Virus record (IMG/VR): IMGVR_UViG_3300025151_003852
Span: 1-64,000 of that record
Length of the DNA stretch: 64,000 nt
DNA from: a virus
Strand: one strand, 5' to 3'
Shown: positions 26,180-34,214 of the stretch, one piece after another
Layout: every line of letters begins with the position of its first letter
Numbering within the stretch: position 1 is the first letter of the stretch
Made by a program: the position numbers and the translations under genes
Notes under the pieces: generated by a model
Databases searched by the model: none
What the model was told of the DNA's origin: nothing
What the model saw: the letters and a program-made list of their open reading frames with translations, nothing else

Positions 26180-26854
26180 TTAAAACTTTACTCCCAAAGT
26201 TATATTAAAAATACTTCTTTCTATTGGATCTTTTGTATAAACATTTTTAAGACCCACTGTTACTTTATCTGTTATACTAAAATCAAACGATGTTTCATTT
26301 CTTATAAAATCATCTTGCCCTGACTCCCAAAGCAACTTGTTTACAAATGTAACTTTTTCGTTTAAGTTATATGCATACCAAAGTGATGAACGTACAATAG
26401 GCTCACTGATTTCATTTGAATTAAGATATGCAATTGAGTTTTCTATTGATGCTTTGTGCTTTTCTGTTCTGAGAATTTTATATCCATGACCCATGCCTAT
26501 TACGATTCTATCATTGTTATCTCTAAATTCATCATAGTCATAACTAGCAGACCCTATTACATAATGCTTTTCAGTTACAGTTCTAATTGCTTTACCACTA
26601 GTTCTAAACTTATTAATTGTTTGCTCATCGTCTTCTGATTTGTAGGCATAGTCTGCATCAAATACTCCTTGCCATATATCTGATTCCCATTTATGATCAA
26701 ACGATCCTGTGAATACAATTGACTCATCGATGTTAACAAACGTTCCACCGACTTTTGCTTTTGTTTCTGCTGATGCAGTAGGCGATAATATAATCATTGC
26801 GGCAACTGCAAGTAATATAGTCATATCTCCTATAAATTTTAATTTCTTTTTCAT
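26180..26854 (-). CDS. Secreted DUF481-type outer-membrane beta-barrel protein
   Basis: 224 residues with a clear signal peptide: basic M-K-K-K, a hydrophobic core at 11-23, and T-A-S-A before a likely cleavage after residue 29. The mature part is alternating beta-strand sequence (G-S-F-D-H-K-W, G-S-A-S-Y-D-Y-D, S-S-L-W-Y-A-Y) and ends L-G-V-K-F, with the terminal Phe that outer-membrane assembly recognises. This fits DUF481 (YdiY-like). Function unknown; it implies the host is Gram-negative. It is unusual in a phage, and its ATGA overlap upstream and two-base gap downstream tie it to radical SAM genes. Confidence 0.82.
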   Translation of the reverse strand: MKKKLKFIGDMTILLAVAAMIILSPTASAETKAKVGGTFVNIDESIVFTGSFDHKWESDIWQGVFDADYAYKSEDDEQTINKFRTSGKAIRTVTEKHYVIGSASYDYDEFRDNNDRIVIGMGHGYKILRTEKHKASIENSIAYLNSNEISEPIVRSSLWYAYNLNEKVTFVNKLLWESGQDDFIRNETSFDFSITDKVTVGLKNVYTKDPIERSIFNITLGVKF

Positions 26855-28098
26855 TCTTCTAAATCTCGTAAACTATTGAGTTCTGGAAACACACTCCAGA
26901 AGTCCTCATCTCTTATTTTATCTATGGACGCAGTGTGTTGCATCATAATCTTTTTGTTATCTTGCCATGTATTATCTTCATTAGCAAAATTAACTGCATC
27001 TCTAATTAAACGTGATAAACTTGTTTTGTCACCTTCAAACTTATCAGCAAACTTTAAAGCATTCTCTGCCGCCGGTCCCTTCATTGCAGTAGGTAAACTC
27101 TTAGCACTATAGTAACTAGGATGCACAGCAAGATATAAACTATGATACCAATCTTCTGCTCTTACAATATTCTTATCTTTAAGATATTGATAAAACTCAC
27201 CGATCATTGGGTAATTAAACATAGAGAATACTGTGTTCATTTGAAATGTTACGTAATCTAAATCTCTGAATGTAAGTAAGTTGTTTTCTACTACACCCCA
27301 GTCTGTTCCTTTACGTAACCATTCTGCTCTTTCGCCATAATGATCAACTGAACAACTTAACTCAATATTATCAAAGTGTTTCCAAAGTTCTAATATATCA
27401 TGCTTCTTATATTTAATATTACTTGCGTTAGTATTATACCTTAAGACAGGTTTTTTACCACGTCTAATAAATTCTTCTAACATGACATAATGTTCGTCTG
27501 TAATAAGTGGCTCTCCACCTGCAAAATAACATAAGTCAATATTGTCAATGTGTTCTAGTGTTTCTTCTAGTACTGTTCCTGTTTGATCGTCTGCATGTAT
27601 TAAGATAGGATGTTCAGGATCGTGGTTGGCTCGCATCTCTGCTCCCCATTGCGAACTAAACTCACTGCCACATGTGCGACATTTGAAATTACATATATTA
27701 GAGAACCTAATATCAAAGTAATGCATTCTAAAGTCATCTACTGTTCCGTCTGCTTTTGTCTGTGGTACTAATTCATCGAATCGTTTACCAAAGTGTTCTT
27801 TAGAATAGTTTCTAAAACTATGCGGGCCTGCTTCTTCATGTTTGTAGCAGAAATCACATACACTATTCTTTTTCTCGTTTAGCATATCTAAACGCAATTG
27901 TTTCATTTTGTCATTGTTAAATGCTTCTTTCAATGATGTTTCTTTTGTGTTGCCAAATGGTTGAGTATAGTCATTAGAACAACAAGGATAGATATCTCCT
28001 TTGGGTGTTACGTTTAAATGTAACCAAGGAAACATACAGAATGTTTTACTTTCTTCTAATAAGTAAGTTTTATCGACTATTGGAATACGTTCACTCAT
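26851..28098 (-). CDS. Radical SAM protein with N-terminal twitch/SPASM-like cluster (415 residues)
   Basis: The N-terminal auxiliary module shows T-F-C-M-F-P-W-L-H, Y-P-C-C at 38-40 and C-D-F-C at 81-84. Radical SAM Cys are 136, 140 and 143 in C-N-F-K-C-R-T-C. C-Y-F-A-G-G-E-P-L follows at about 189, then L-R-Y-N-T-N. It is closest in this window to the 440-residue protein at 28095: both share C-R-T-C-G-S, A-G-G-E-P-L-I-T-D-E-H-Y and the N-T-N segment. It overlaps its upstream neighbour by ATGA and the beta-barrel gene by ATGA. Confidence 0.9.
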   Translation of the reverse strand: MSERIPIVDKTYLLEESKTFCMFPWLHLNVTPKGDIYPCCSNDYTQPFGNTKETSLKEAFNNDKMKQLRLDMLNEKKNSVCDFCYKHEEAGPHSFRNYSKEHFGKRFDELVPQTKADGTVDDFRMHYFDIRFSNICNFKCRTCGSEFSSQWGAEMRANHDPEHPILIHADDQTGTVLEETLEHIDNIDLCYFAGGEPLITDEHYVMLEEFIRRGKKPVLRYNTNASNIKYKKHDILELWKHFDNIELSCSVDHYGERAEWLRKGTDWGVVENNLLTFRDLDYVTFQMNTVFSMFNYPMIGEFYQYLKDKNIVRAEDWYHSLYLAVHPSYYSAKSLPTAMKGPAAENALKFADKFEGDKTSLSRLIRDAVNFANEDNTWQDNKKIMMQHTASIDKIRDEDFWSVFPELNSLRDLEE

Positions 28099-29417
28099 GG
28101 TCGTAAAATCTCTGGTACTTTATATAGAGCCGCTAACTCAGGGAATGTGTTTATAAAATTCTCTCCTCTTAGGGCATCTATTCTTTTTATTTCTTCTTTG
28201 AATTCGACTTCTCTTTCATTCCAAGTATCTTTAGACATCAACCACGGAATAACTTGTTGTATTTCATTTATTTGTTCTTGTCTAAAGTTTAAGTCTTTCA
28301 TGTAACTCATAGTTAAATGCAACTGTTCAAGTGCTTGTTCTTTATAACCGTCTGGTAATACATGTGAAGACAAATGTTCTGGCGAACCCATGCTATAGAG
28401 AGTCCATACAGAACTCTCAGGCGTATAAAAATGATTGTCTATCATGTACTTGTAAAAATGCGAAATAGTCAATGCGTTGAATATACTATACACCGTATTA
28501 ACCTGAAAGTTAACATTCTTTGCTTTCTTTAATTTCTTTAGATTTGTTTCAATCGTTTTCCATTTAGTACCGTGTCTAATATATTCTGCTTTTTCTCCCA
28601 TGTGATCTATCGATGCATAAATCTGTATTGGCTGTGTAAAGTTTTCCCAAAGTTTAAAGATATCTCGTTTTTTATATCTAAAATTAGATATGTTTGTATT
28701 ATACCTTAATTGAATATCTGTTTTCTTTTTAGCAATCATTTCATCAATTAACATATAATGTTCATCAGTGATTAATGGCTCTCCACCTGCAAAGTATGCA
28801 ACTTCAAAATTAGGAACTTGCTTTAATACTTCTAATATAAATTCTTCTCTGTTGCCTTTTTCTAACTCTATAGCATACATAGGCAACCCTGTTTGCTCAC
28901 GTGATTCTAAATCTTCTTGTTCCCATTTAGAACTAAAAGCACTGCCGCATGTACGACATTTAAAGTTGCAAATATTACTAAAACGAATATCAAAATATCT
29001 CATACGAAAGTTTACAATTCGTCCTGTATTCATGTCTGTTGTTTCTATCACATCATTAAAGTAATCAGCCCATGCTTCATTACTTTGTGTTCTGAAACTT
29101 GGTATACCCTGATCGTCATGCTTGTGACAGTTTGCACACTCAGGGTTTTTAGTTCCCTTTAACATATCTAAACGTAACTTCTTCATTTTAGGAGAGTTAA
29201 CTAAGTCTGCAAGACTACTACGATTAGAGTTACCAACACCTTGATTATCAGCACAAGATTTTGCAATACAACAAGGCGCTCCCTGACCAGTAGGCGTAGT
29301 GTGCATGTGTACCCATGGAATCATGCAGAAAGTTTCTGATCTATTAAGAAGCAAATCTTTTAGAAAGATTGCCTGCTTCTTATCTACAGCGGGTTTGTTA
29401 GGCTTACTTGCTGGCAT
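28095..29417 (-). CDS. Radical SAM protein with N-terminal twitch/SPASM-like cluster (440 residues)
   Basis: N-terminal module T-F-C-M-I-P-W-V-H with P-C-C at 48-50 and C-A-N-C at 94-97; radical SAM Cys 150, 154 and 157 in C-N-F-K-C-R-T-C. Y-F-A-G-G-E-P-L-I-T-D-E-H-Y is shared with the 415-residue neighbour, and its first 20 residues are a Lys/Pro-rich extension. The ATG at 29417 lies 34 bases inside the upstream gene and lacks a clear ribosome-binding site, so translation probably depends on coupling. Confidence 0.9.
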   Translation of the reverse strand: MPASKPNKPAVDKKQAIFLKDLLLNRSETFCMIPWVHMHTTPTGQGAPCCIAKSCADNQGVGNSNRSSLADLVNSPKMKKLRLDMLKGTKNPECANCHKHDDQGIPSFRTQSNEAWADYFNDVIETTDMNTGRIVNFRMRYFDIRFSNICNFKCRTCGSAFSSKWEQEDLESREQTGLPMYAIELEKGNREEFILEVLKQVPNFEVAYFAGGEPLITDEHYMLIDEMIAKKKTDIQLRYNTNISNFRYKKRDIFKLWENFTQPIQIYASIDHMGEKAEYIRHGTKWKTIETNLKKLKKAKNVNFQVNTVYSIFNALTISHFYKYMIDNHFYTPESSVWTLYSMGSPEHLSSHVLPDGYKEQALEQLHLTMSYMKDLNFRQEQINEIQQVIPWLMSKDTWNEREVEFKEEIKRIDALRGENFINTFPELAALYKVPEILRP

Positions 29418-30784
29418 AATTTATAAAAATCCATAAACTCTGGATACACTGTTAATATATCTGTTTCTCTACGATCATCTAATTCGTTAAAGAAGTTGTA
29501 GAAATCTCTTCTACCTTCAATCAATTTATCTTCATCATAATGTGTGTTTTCCATATAGTCAACAACACGTTTAAACTTTTCATATTCAATTGTAGTAAAC
29601 TTATCACTACGTTCATTGTCTACATTGTCTTCGATAAACTTAAGTGACTCATACATATAAGGCATGAATTCTTCTTTAGGCAAGATGTTCATATCATACT
29701 GTAAAGGTTCTTTTAAGTATGGAGTATCAAATCTAACTCTGTGTTTATCTTCTGACTTCCAATCGTACCATCCATAGATAGCACGCCATTCTAAAAACTT
29801 TTCTAATAAACTTTTAAAGTCTGTTACTGCTAACAAATTAAACGTACACATAAACGTAACAGGAGAGTCTGTCTCTGTTAGATACGTATGTAAGTTCTTT
29901 TGAAAGAGTTCTAGGTCTAGTCCAGTTCTAATATATTCTGCTCGTTCTCCCCAGCAGTCTAAACTAGTAAAGAGTTTAAAACTTTCTAGTTTTTCTTCGT
30001 CACACAATTTCTTTACTGAACTACTTAGTCTTTTTACTAAAGCATTCTTTGTACCCAAATTAGTATTAATATTAAGTTCTAACCAAGGCATCGGGTCTTC
30101 GTCAATCTGTTTTAGCAGTCTCCATGTCGATGTATGCATAGTTGGTTCTCCACCTGTTACACGCAAGATGTTTAAGTCTTTACGCATAGATGGCCACCAC
30201 TCCCAGAACGCATCAACATATGGATTTTCTTCTTCACGTTCAAACAGTTTCATCCAATCAACATCGTTTCTGTGATTCTTTACAGTCTCAACTGGACCGA
30301 ACTGTTTGATCTCACTATGATAACTTGATGAATACTTTGGATGACAATAACCACACTTAAAGTTACACTCGTTACCAAAGTTAATCTCTAAGTATTCTGG
30401 ATTAATATTTTGATCCCAAGGACCATTAAGTGCTTGATCGAATCTTTCTTCTGTAAATATAGATCCGTTACGAATGTGTCTGTCTGAAATATAATCAGGA
30501 CCCATGTCTTCAACATTCCAGCAGTATTGACAACCTTCTGGTCGTTCACCTGCTAACATTTGTTTACGTTCCATTTTCTTTTCCCAAGTATTGTGTAACG
30601 CACTTGGATTATCTTTTAATTCATGTAATGGAATCTTATGTGGACGTGGATGATAGCAACTATGTGTCTCACCTGTTTGTAGATACATAGTAACGTGTTG
30701 CCATTTAGCAAGGCAGAATGAGGGAGTTGCCTCTTCTTCAACACGTATTTGTATTGTTTTTATTCTATCTGTTTCTTTAGACAT
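29384..30784 (-). CDS. Radical SAM protein with N-terminal twitch/SPASM-like cluster (466 residues, divergent)
   Basis: The most divergent of the four paralogues. The N-terminal module is P-S-F-C-L-A-K-W-Q-H with a single H-S-C-Y at 42 in place of the P-C-C, then C-Q-Y-C at 85-88. Radical SAM Cys are 140, 144 and 147 in C-N-F-K-C-G-Y-C. I-L-R-V-T-G-G-E-P-T at about 205 supplies the GGEP element. The loss of one Cys may change the auxiliary cluster. The gene starts with TAATG overlap after the GT-A-like gene and heads the radical SAM run. Confidence 0.88.
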   Translation of the reverse strand: MSKETDRIKTIQIRVEEEATPSFCLAKWQHVTMYLQTGETHSCYHPRPHKIPLHELKDNPSALHNTWEKKMERKQMLAGERPEGCQYCWNVEDMGPDYISDRHIRNGSIFTEERFDQALNGPWDQNINPEYLEINFGNECNFKCGYCHPKYSSSYHSEIKQFGPVETVKNHRNDVDWMKLFEREEENPYVDAFWEWWPSMRKDLNILRVTGGEPTMHTSTWRLLKQIDEDPMPWLELNINTNLGTKNALVKRLSSSVKKLCDEEKLESFKLFTSLDCWGERAEYIRTGLDLELFQKNLHTYLTETDSPVTFMCTFNLLAVTDFKSLLEKFLEWRAIYGWYDWKSEDKHRVRFDTPYLKEPLQYDMNILPKEEFMPYMYESLKFIEDNVDNERSDKFTTIEYEKFKRVVDYMENTHYDEDKLIEGRRDFYNFFNELDDRRETDILTVYPEFMDFYKLCQQVSLTNPL

Positions 30785-31728
30785 TACCAGCCCTCTATTT
30801 CTCTGATAATCTCCATCTCTGTGACAAGGGGACCTAAGTTTCTTTTGTCTGCATTATAATGTCTTTTAAAAAACTTTGATTGTTCTGCATCAAGCATGTT
30901 CATAGGCAAACCCAACTTTGCTTGTAGTTCTGCCCCTATTTCTTTTGCGGCTTCTATAGGATCATTATTTAAGTACTGATCCCACATATCAGGATAGTTA
31001 TCAAACCATTGAATGTCTGTGTGATTGAAGTCTGTTAACATCGTCATGTATGTTCCCAGTCTTGCTCCATAGATTGCCCATGCACCGTTCTCTGCATCTA
31101 AGCCTACATTTTGCCATATAGTTAGATTGTTTAAATTTTTATCTGCAACTCTACCTTTAAACTCGTCTACAGTAACTAATGCACCTCGATCTAATACCAT
31201 TTTAACACCTTCTCTAAAACCAGCACGCCATGCTTGAAATGCTGATTTGTTAGGGTAAGTAGTTGAGTAGCAATCATACATTGCCCAATACAATGAGTCT
31301 GCTGAGTTCATCATAAAGTCAACTTGAGTTGCTTCAGAGCCATCAGTATGTTCATGTGTAGTCATGTTTTCTACATAAGTTTTAGTCCATGAACTCATGC
31401 CTCCGTTACCATAACGCAAGCCATTAATAGCATTGATAGACTTCCATCTAAATTGTGCTTGTTGATAATTAGGATCTTTATCTGTAAAGTCTAGTTGTAT
31501 ATTGAAAAAATCTTCTTCAGGTAATGTGTCACCATCGATAAGAATAAATCTTTCTGTTTCACTTAACTCACCTGCGGCTTTGTGTGCTTGATCACTGCCT
31601 AATACGCCGTCTACTCTTTGAGCCCATGGGACCATGTTTTTAACTTGTACCCAAAATTCTTCTTTTTGTGGCTCATCATAACTTAGATAGATTACATCCA
31701 AGTCTGCAATATCAATAATATTACTCAT
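30784..31728 (-). CDS. GT-A-type glycosyltransferase-like protein (314 residues)
   Basis: ATG 31728 with AAAGGAAG before it is the preferred start; an in-frame GTG lies five codons upstream. An opening strand D-V-I-Y-L-S-Y-D is followed by P-W-A-Q-R-V-D-G-V and by F-I-L-I-D-G-D-T with a D-G-D at 65-67 that could bind metal and nucleotide sugar. It shares V-D-G-V, I-N-G-L-R-Y-G and W-R-A-G-F-R-E-G with the left-edge giant repeat protein (about 330-600), where the D-G-D is lost. A stand-alone active copy is plausible. Acceptor unknown. The 53-residue gene overlaps its start. Confidence 0.7.
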   Translation of the reverse strand: MSNIIDIADLDVIYLSYDEPQKEEFWVQVKNMVPWAQRVDGVLGSDQAHKAAGELSETERFILIDGDTLPEEDFFNIQLDFTDKDPNYQQAQFRWKSINAINGLRYGNGGMSSWTKTYVENMTTHEHTDGSEATQVDFMMNSADSLYWAMYDCYSTTYPNKSAFQAWRAGFREGVKMVLDRGALVTVDEFKGRVADKNLNNLTIWQNVGLDAENGAWAIYGARLGTYMTMLTDFNHTDIQWFDNYPDMWDQYLNNDPIEAAKEIGAELQAKLGLPMNMLDAEQSKFFKRHYNADKRNLGPLVTEMEIIREIEGW

Positions 31729-31882
31729 CAAACTTCCTTTCACCTCGTGAATAACTATCCTCAGGATCTATTTCGGCATCAGCATTCATAAATCGCATAC
31801 GTTGTACTAAGTCCCAATTGACATCTTTCCAATTTTCATGGATGCTTGTGTATTCTTCTTTTTCTTTATCCGATTTCTTCAC
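31721..31882 (-). CDS. 53-residue small protein, GTG start
   Basis: GTG at 31882 has GGGAG eight bases before it and the frame ends at TAA 31721-31723, overlapping the next gene start by eight bases. Upstream it overlaps the end of the 120-residue gene by 17 bases. The product is very charged (K-K-S-D-K-E-K-E-E-Y), with W-K-D-V-N-W-D-L-V and acidic tail. It fills the otherwise empty 120-base gap between two genes, which supports it. Function unknown. Confidence 0.55.
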   Translation of the reverse strand: MKKSDKEKEEYTSIHENWKDVNWDLVQRMRFMNADAEIDPEDSYSRGERKFDE

Positions 31883-32228
31883 TGTACAACTCCCAATATC
31901 TACCTTTAGATTTATCTGTTACAAGTATACTTATATCATCTACAGAAACCAGTATACCTGATGTACTAGGCTTATATTTTTGTACACCCGCTTTTCTTCT
32001 ATTACGAGTAATGCGACCATCGATCACTTTGATGTCAGGTCTGGCTTCTGCAAATACGCCGGAATCGATGACAATGTAATTACCTTCTGGTTTTTCACAT
32101 GTATAAAAGTCAACGGTGCCGTCTTCTTTATAATACAACCTAAACTCAGGAGCCTCAATCTTGGGTGCTTCCCAAACAGTGATATATTCTTCGTTGTCAT
32201 CAGTCGGACTGGTGTTTTTATCACTCAT
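31866..32228 (-). CDS. 120-residue protein of unknown function
   Basis: An acidic, Thr/Asn-rich N-terminus leads into a beta-rich middle (F-R-L-Y-Y-K-E-D-G-T-V-D-F-Y) with I-D-S-G-V-F and K-V-I-D-G-R-I-T. No membrane span, signal or metal motif. Start is an ATGA overlap with the GT-A-like gene upstream. Similar short proteins next to tail genes occur in marine T4-like phages, but I cannot assign a role. Confidence 0.6.
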   Translation of the reverse strand: MSDKNTSPTDDNEEYITVWEAPKIEAPEFRLYYKEDGTVDFYTCEKPEGNYIVIDSGVFAEARPDIKVIDGRITRNRRKAGVQKYKPSTSGILVSVDDISILVTDKSKGRYWELYSEEIG

Positions 32229-33022
32229 TGAATCGACTCCTTTATTTTATCAGAAAATGATTTGATATGATAGTGAAACGGATACGTCTGTGGGATTGTG
32301 TTCACTCTTAATGTATGAGGATAAATCTCATACAATAAAGTATCAGTCCATTTTTCTGATGGTGTACCATTAATAAATTGCTTCATGTGTATCATAGAAA
32401 ATTCTTTAAAAGTTGGAAGTGTAGACTTTTCAACTCCTATAAGATGACACGCATAAGCATAAATCCAGTCAGTCGTTGCTGGTTCATCTGGATTACATTG
32501 AAGTGTGTCTCTAAACTCACTCCAATTCTCAAAGACATGTCTTACAATGTCAAAGAATTCTTTTGCTGTTTCTGACTTTTTAAAATAAGTTATAGCATTG
32601 TATACGTCTGGCAGTTCATTATCGTCTATAAACCTACGATAGGTGCGTACATGCGATATATTCTGCTTGAAGTCACGTATATGTGTAGAGACAACTAAGT
32701 CTCTTTGTTTAAGTATATCCCACCAATAGTCTATTGATGAAGGAATATACAAGTCTGCTTCTAATTTGATTGTGTGTTTATAAGGACTTGCTTCATACAC
32801 TTGCCAATCATTGATAAGTTTCCAATCACTATCAGGTTCTAAGTCTCCATAGGGTAATGGAATAACTTTATGAAAAGCCTTACACTTTGTTTTGTCATCA
32901 GAGATTAATGATACTTTTGCATCTGGCATCACTCTCATTATAGACTCTGCTAATTGTTCTGCACACTGGACATAGTTGACATCGGCTGTATTTTGTGCTA
33001 ATATAACGAAACCCTTATCCAT
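32225..33022 (-). CDS. GT-A-type glycosyltransferase-like protein (265 residues)
   Basis: It has an opening strand F-V-I-L-A-Q-N, a Rossmann-like alternation, and T-I-K-L-E-A-D-L-Y-I-P with E-A-D at 88-90 at the position of the DxD of GT-A enzymes. A late N-A-I-T-Y-F-K-K-S segment matches the V-I-M-F-K-K-S segment of the next gene, so the two are paralogues. The first Asp of DxD is Glu here. A role as sugar transferase is inferred. The start overlaps the 288-residue gene by eight bases. Confidence 0.65.
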   Translation of the reverse strand: MDKGFVILAQNTADVNYVQCAEQLAESIMRVMPDAKVSLISDDKTKCKAFHKVIPLPYGDLEPDSDWKLINDWQVYEASPYKHTIKLEADLYIPSSIDYWWDILKQRDLVVSTHIRDFKQNISHVRTYRRFIDDNELPDVYNAITYFKKSETAKEFFDIVRHVFENWSEFRDTLQCNPDEPATTDWIYAYACHLIGVEKSTLPTFKEFSMIHMKQFINGTPSEKWTDTLLYEIYPHTLRVNTIPQTYPFHYHIKSFSDKIKESIQ

Positions 33023-33881
33023 TCATAATCCCCACAAATAAATCTTTGTTCATAACATGAAAGTCCATGTCTTTAATTAGCATATATTCTTTTCTAACTT
33101 TGCTTTTCTTCCAATGATCAAACATGATTGTAAATTCTGTGTTAAAGTCATATACTTGACCGTCACAAGGCACTTGTACATCTACATTATTTGCATAGAC
33201 TGAAGTGTTTTTACCTACGTGTACTAAGTTCCATGGTATATAATCACTTGGTACATCTGTATGACCATTAACAATTTTAAGTGCAATTGTTAGTCCATAG
33301 TCATTACGATATACTCCACCAATAAAACTATGAATACCTGCATAATGTTCGTAATTGTTTTGCACCATTTCTAAAGTTTCAAAGATTTGCTTTGCACGTT
33401 CAGATTTCTTAAACATAATTACAGTTGCCCATAATGTTTCATATGAATAGCCCATCTTTTCTTGTGCCGCTTCTGGGTGCATAAGCATGTGTGTACGGTC
33501 ATGACAACAGAATGTGTCAGACAAGTCAAATGTTTTTAGTAGTGTATCAGAATTGACAAGATAGTCAACATCGATAAGGAGCGTTTCCTCATAAGGACTC
33601 AGTTCATATGCTTGATATCGACCTTTGTTGATCCAAGATGTTTGATCTTTAATATTAGTTAAATCAGGTTCAACTTCGACTACCCCGTCAAATACATTTC
33701 TATCATCTAATATAGTTTTGTATGTATCTACATCTGTAATTAGAGTTGTAGGTAAATCTAAAAATGCTCTTACTCTTTTTGCAGTATAGACGGCCATATC
33801 GGCATAATTATATTTGCTAGAATTAAAAGCAAATAAAACTACGCCTCTAGTTTTTACCTTTTCCTTTCTAGTTCTTTCCAT
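33015..33881 (-). CDS. GT-A-type glycosyltransferase-like protein (288 residues)
   Basis: An opening G-V-V-L-F-A-F-N strand, Y-A-D-M-A, and L-L-I-D-V-D-Y-L with D-V-D at 104-106 as the expected metal-binding DxD. W-A-T-V-I-M-F-K-K-S-E-R-A-K follows. The length matches single-domain GT-A proteins. The first ATG lies 28 bases inside the previous gene and a lysine-rich N-terminus precedes the first strand. Together with the 265-residue protein it probably adds two sugars in turn, or they act on different acceptors. Confidence 0.7.
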   Translation of the reverse strand: MERTRKEKVKTRGVVLFAFNSSKYNYADMAVYTAKRVRAFLDLPTTLITDVDTYKTILDDRNVFDGVVEVEPDLTNIKDQTSWINKGRYQAYELSPYEETLLIDVDYLVNSDTLLKTFDLSDTFCCHDRTHMLMHPEAAQEKMGYSYETLWATVIMFKKSERAKQIFETLEMVQNNYEHYAGIHSFIGGVYRNDYGLTIALKIVNGHTDVPSDYIPWNLVHVGKNTSVYANNVDVQVPCDGQVYDFNTEFTIMFDHWKKSKVRKEYMLIKDMDFHVMNKDLFVGIMNG

Positions 33882-34159
33882 TCACTGTTCCACTCAGTCA
33901 TCACGTTATTATATGTTTTAGTAAGAGATTCTAACAATTGTAGTCTATCTACTTTTACTGGATTTTCAAACGTGTCGATAACGACAAGAGTTTCATCAGA
34001 AAATGAATTAAGAAAGCCTATAGTTTGAGCATCGGCATTCCACAAACCGCCTTGTTCTGCAATGACAAGTTTGCTCTTATATTTTTCTTGTAGGTATGCT
34101 TTGGCTGAATTATGACTAAATCTAGCCTTTGCATCTTTGATTAATTTTGTTGTATCCAT
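33854..34159 (-). CDS. 101-residue conserved-looking phage protein
   Basis: ATG 34159 (M-D-T-T-K) is preferred over ATG 34177, because the GGGAG ribosome-binding site lies between them. The protein has A-K-A-R-F-S-H-N-S-A-K, E-Q-G-G-L-W-N-A and V-V-I-D-T-F-E-N-P-V-K-V-D-R-L. I recall this sequence type from marine T4-like phages near tail genes; its role is unknown. It is the boundary gene between the virion genes and the modification genes. It probably has its own late promoter and hairpin. Confidence 0.7.
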   Translation of the reverse strand: MDTTKLIKDAKARFSHNSAKAYLQEKYKSKLVIAEQGGLWNADAQTIGFLNSFSDETLVVIDTFENPVKVDRLQLLESLTKTYNNVMTEWNSEWKELERKR

Positions 34160-34166
34160 AGTAAAT

Positions 34167-34184
34167 AATACTCCCATGAGTATT
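34167..34184. promoter_or_regulatory. Perfect 7-base inverted repeat overlapping a ribosome-binding site
   Basis: AATACTC and GAGTATT flank a four-base loop. On the minus strand the transcript would fold AAUACUC-AUGG-GAGUAUU, which pairs part of the GGGAG used by the 101-residue gene. It could tune translation or mark a transcript end; no T-run follows, so a terminator is unlikely. Confidence 0.45.
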
Positions 34185-34188
34185 TAGA
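34181..34188 (-). promoter_or_regulatory. Late-promoter-like box TCTAAATA
   Basis: TCTAAATA is two mismatches at the left end from TATAAATA. It lies 22 bases before the ATG at 34159, in a 55-base gap after a long virion gene. A late start for the GT-A-like genes is inferred. Confidence 0.35.
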
Positions 34189-34214
34189 TGGATTTCAAAG
34201 TGACTGAAAAAAAC

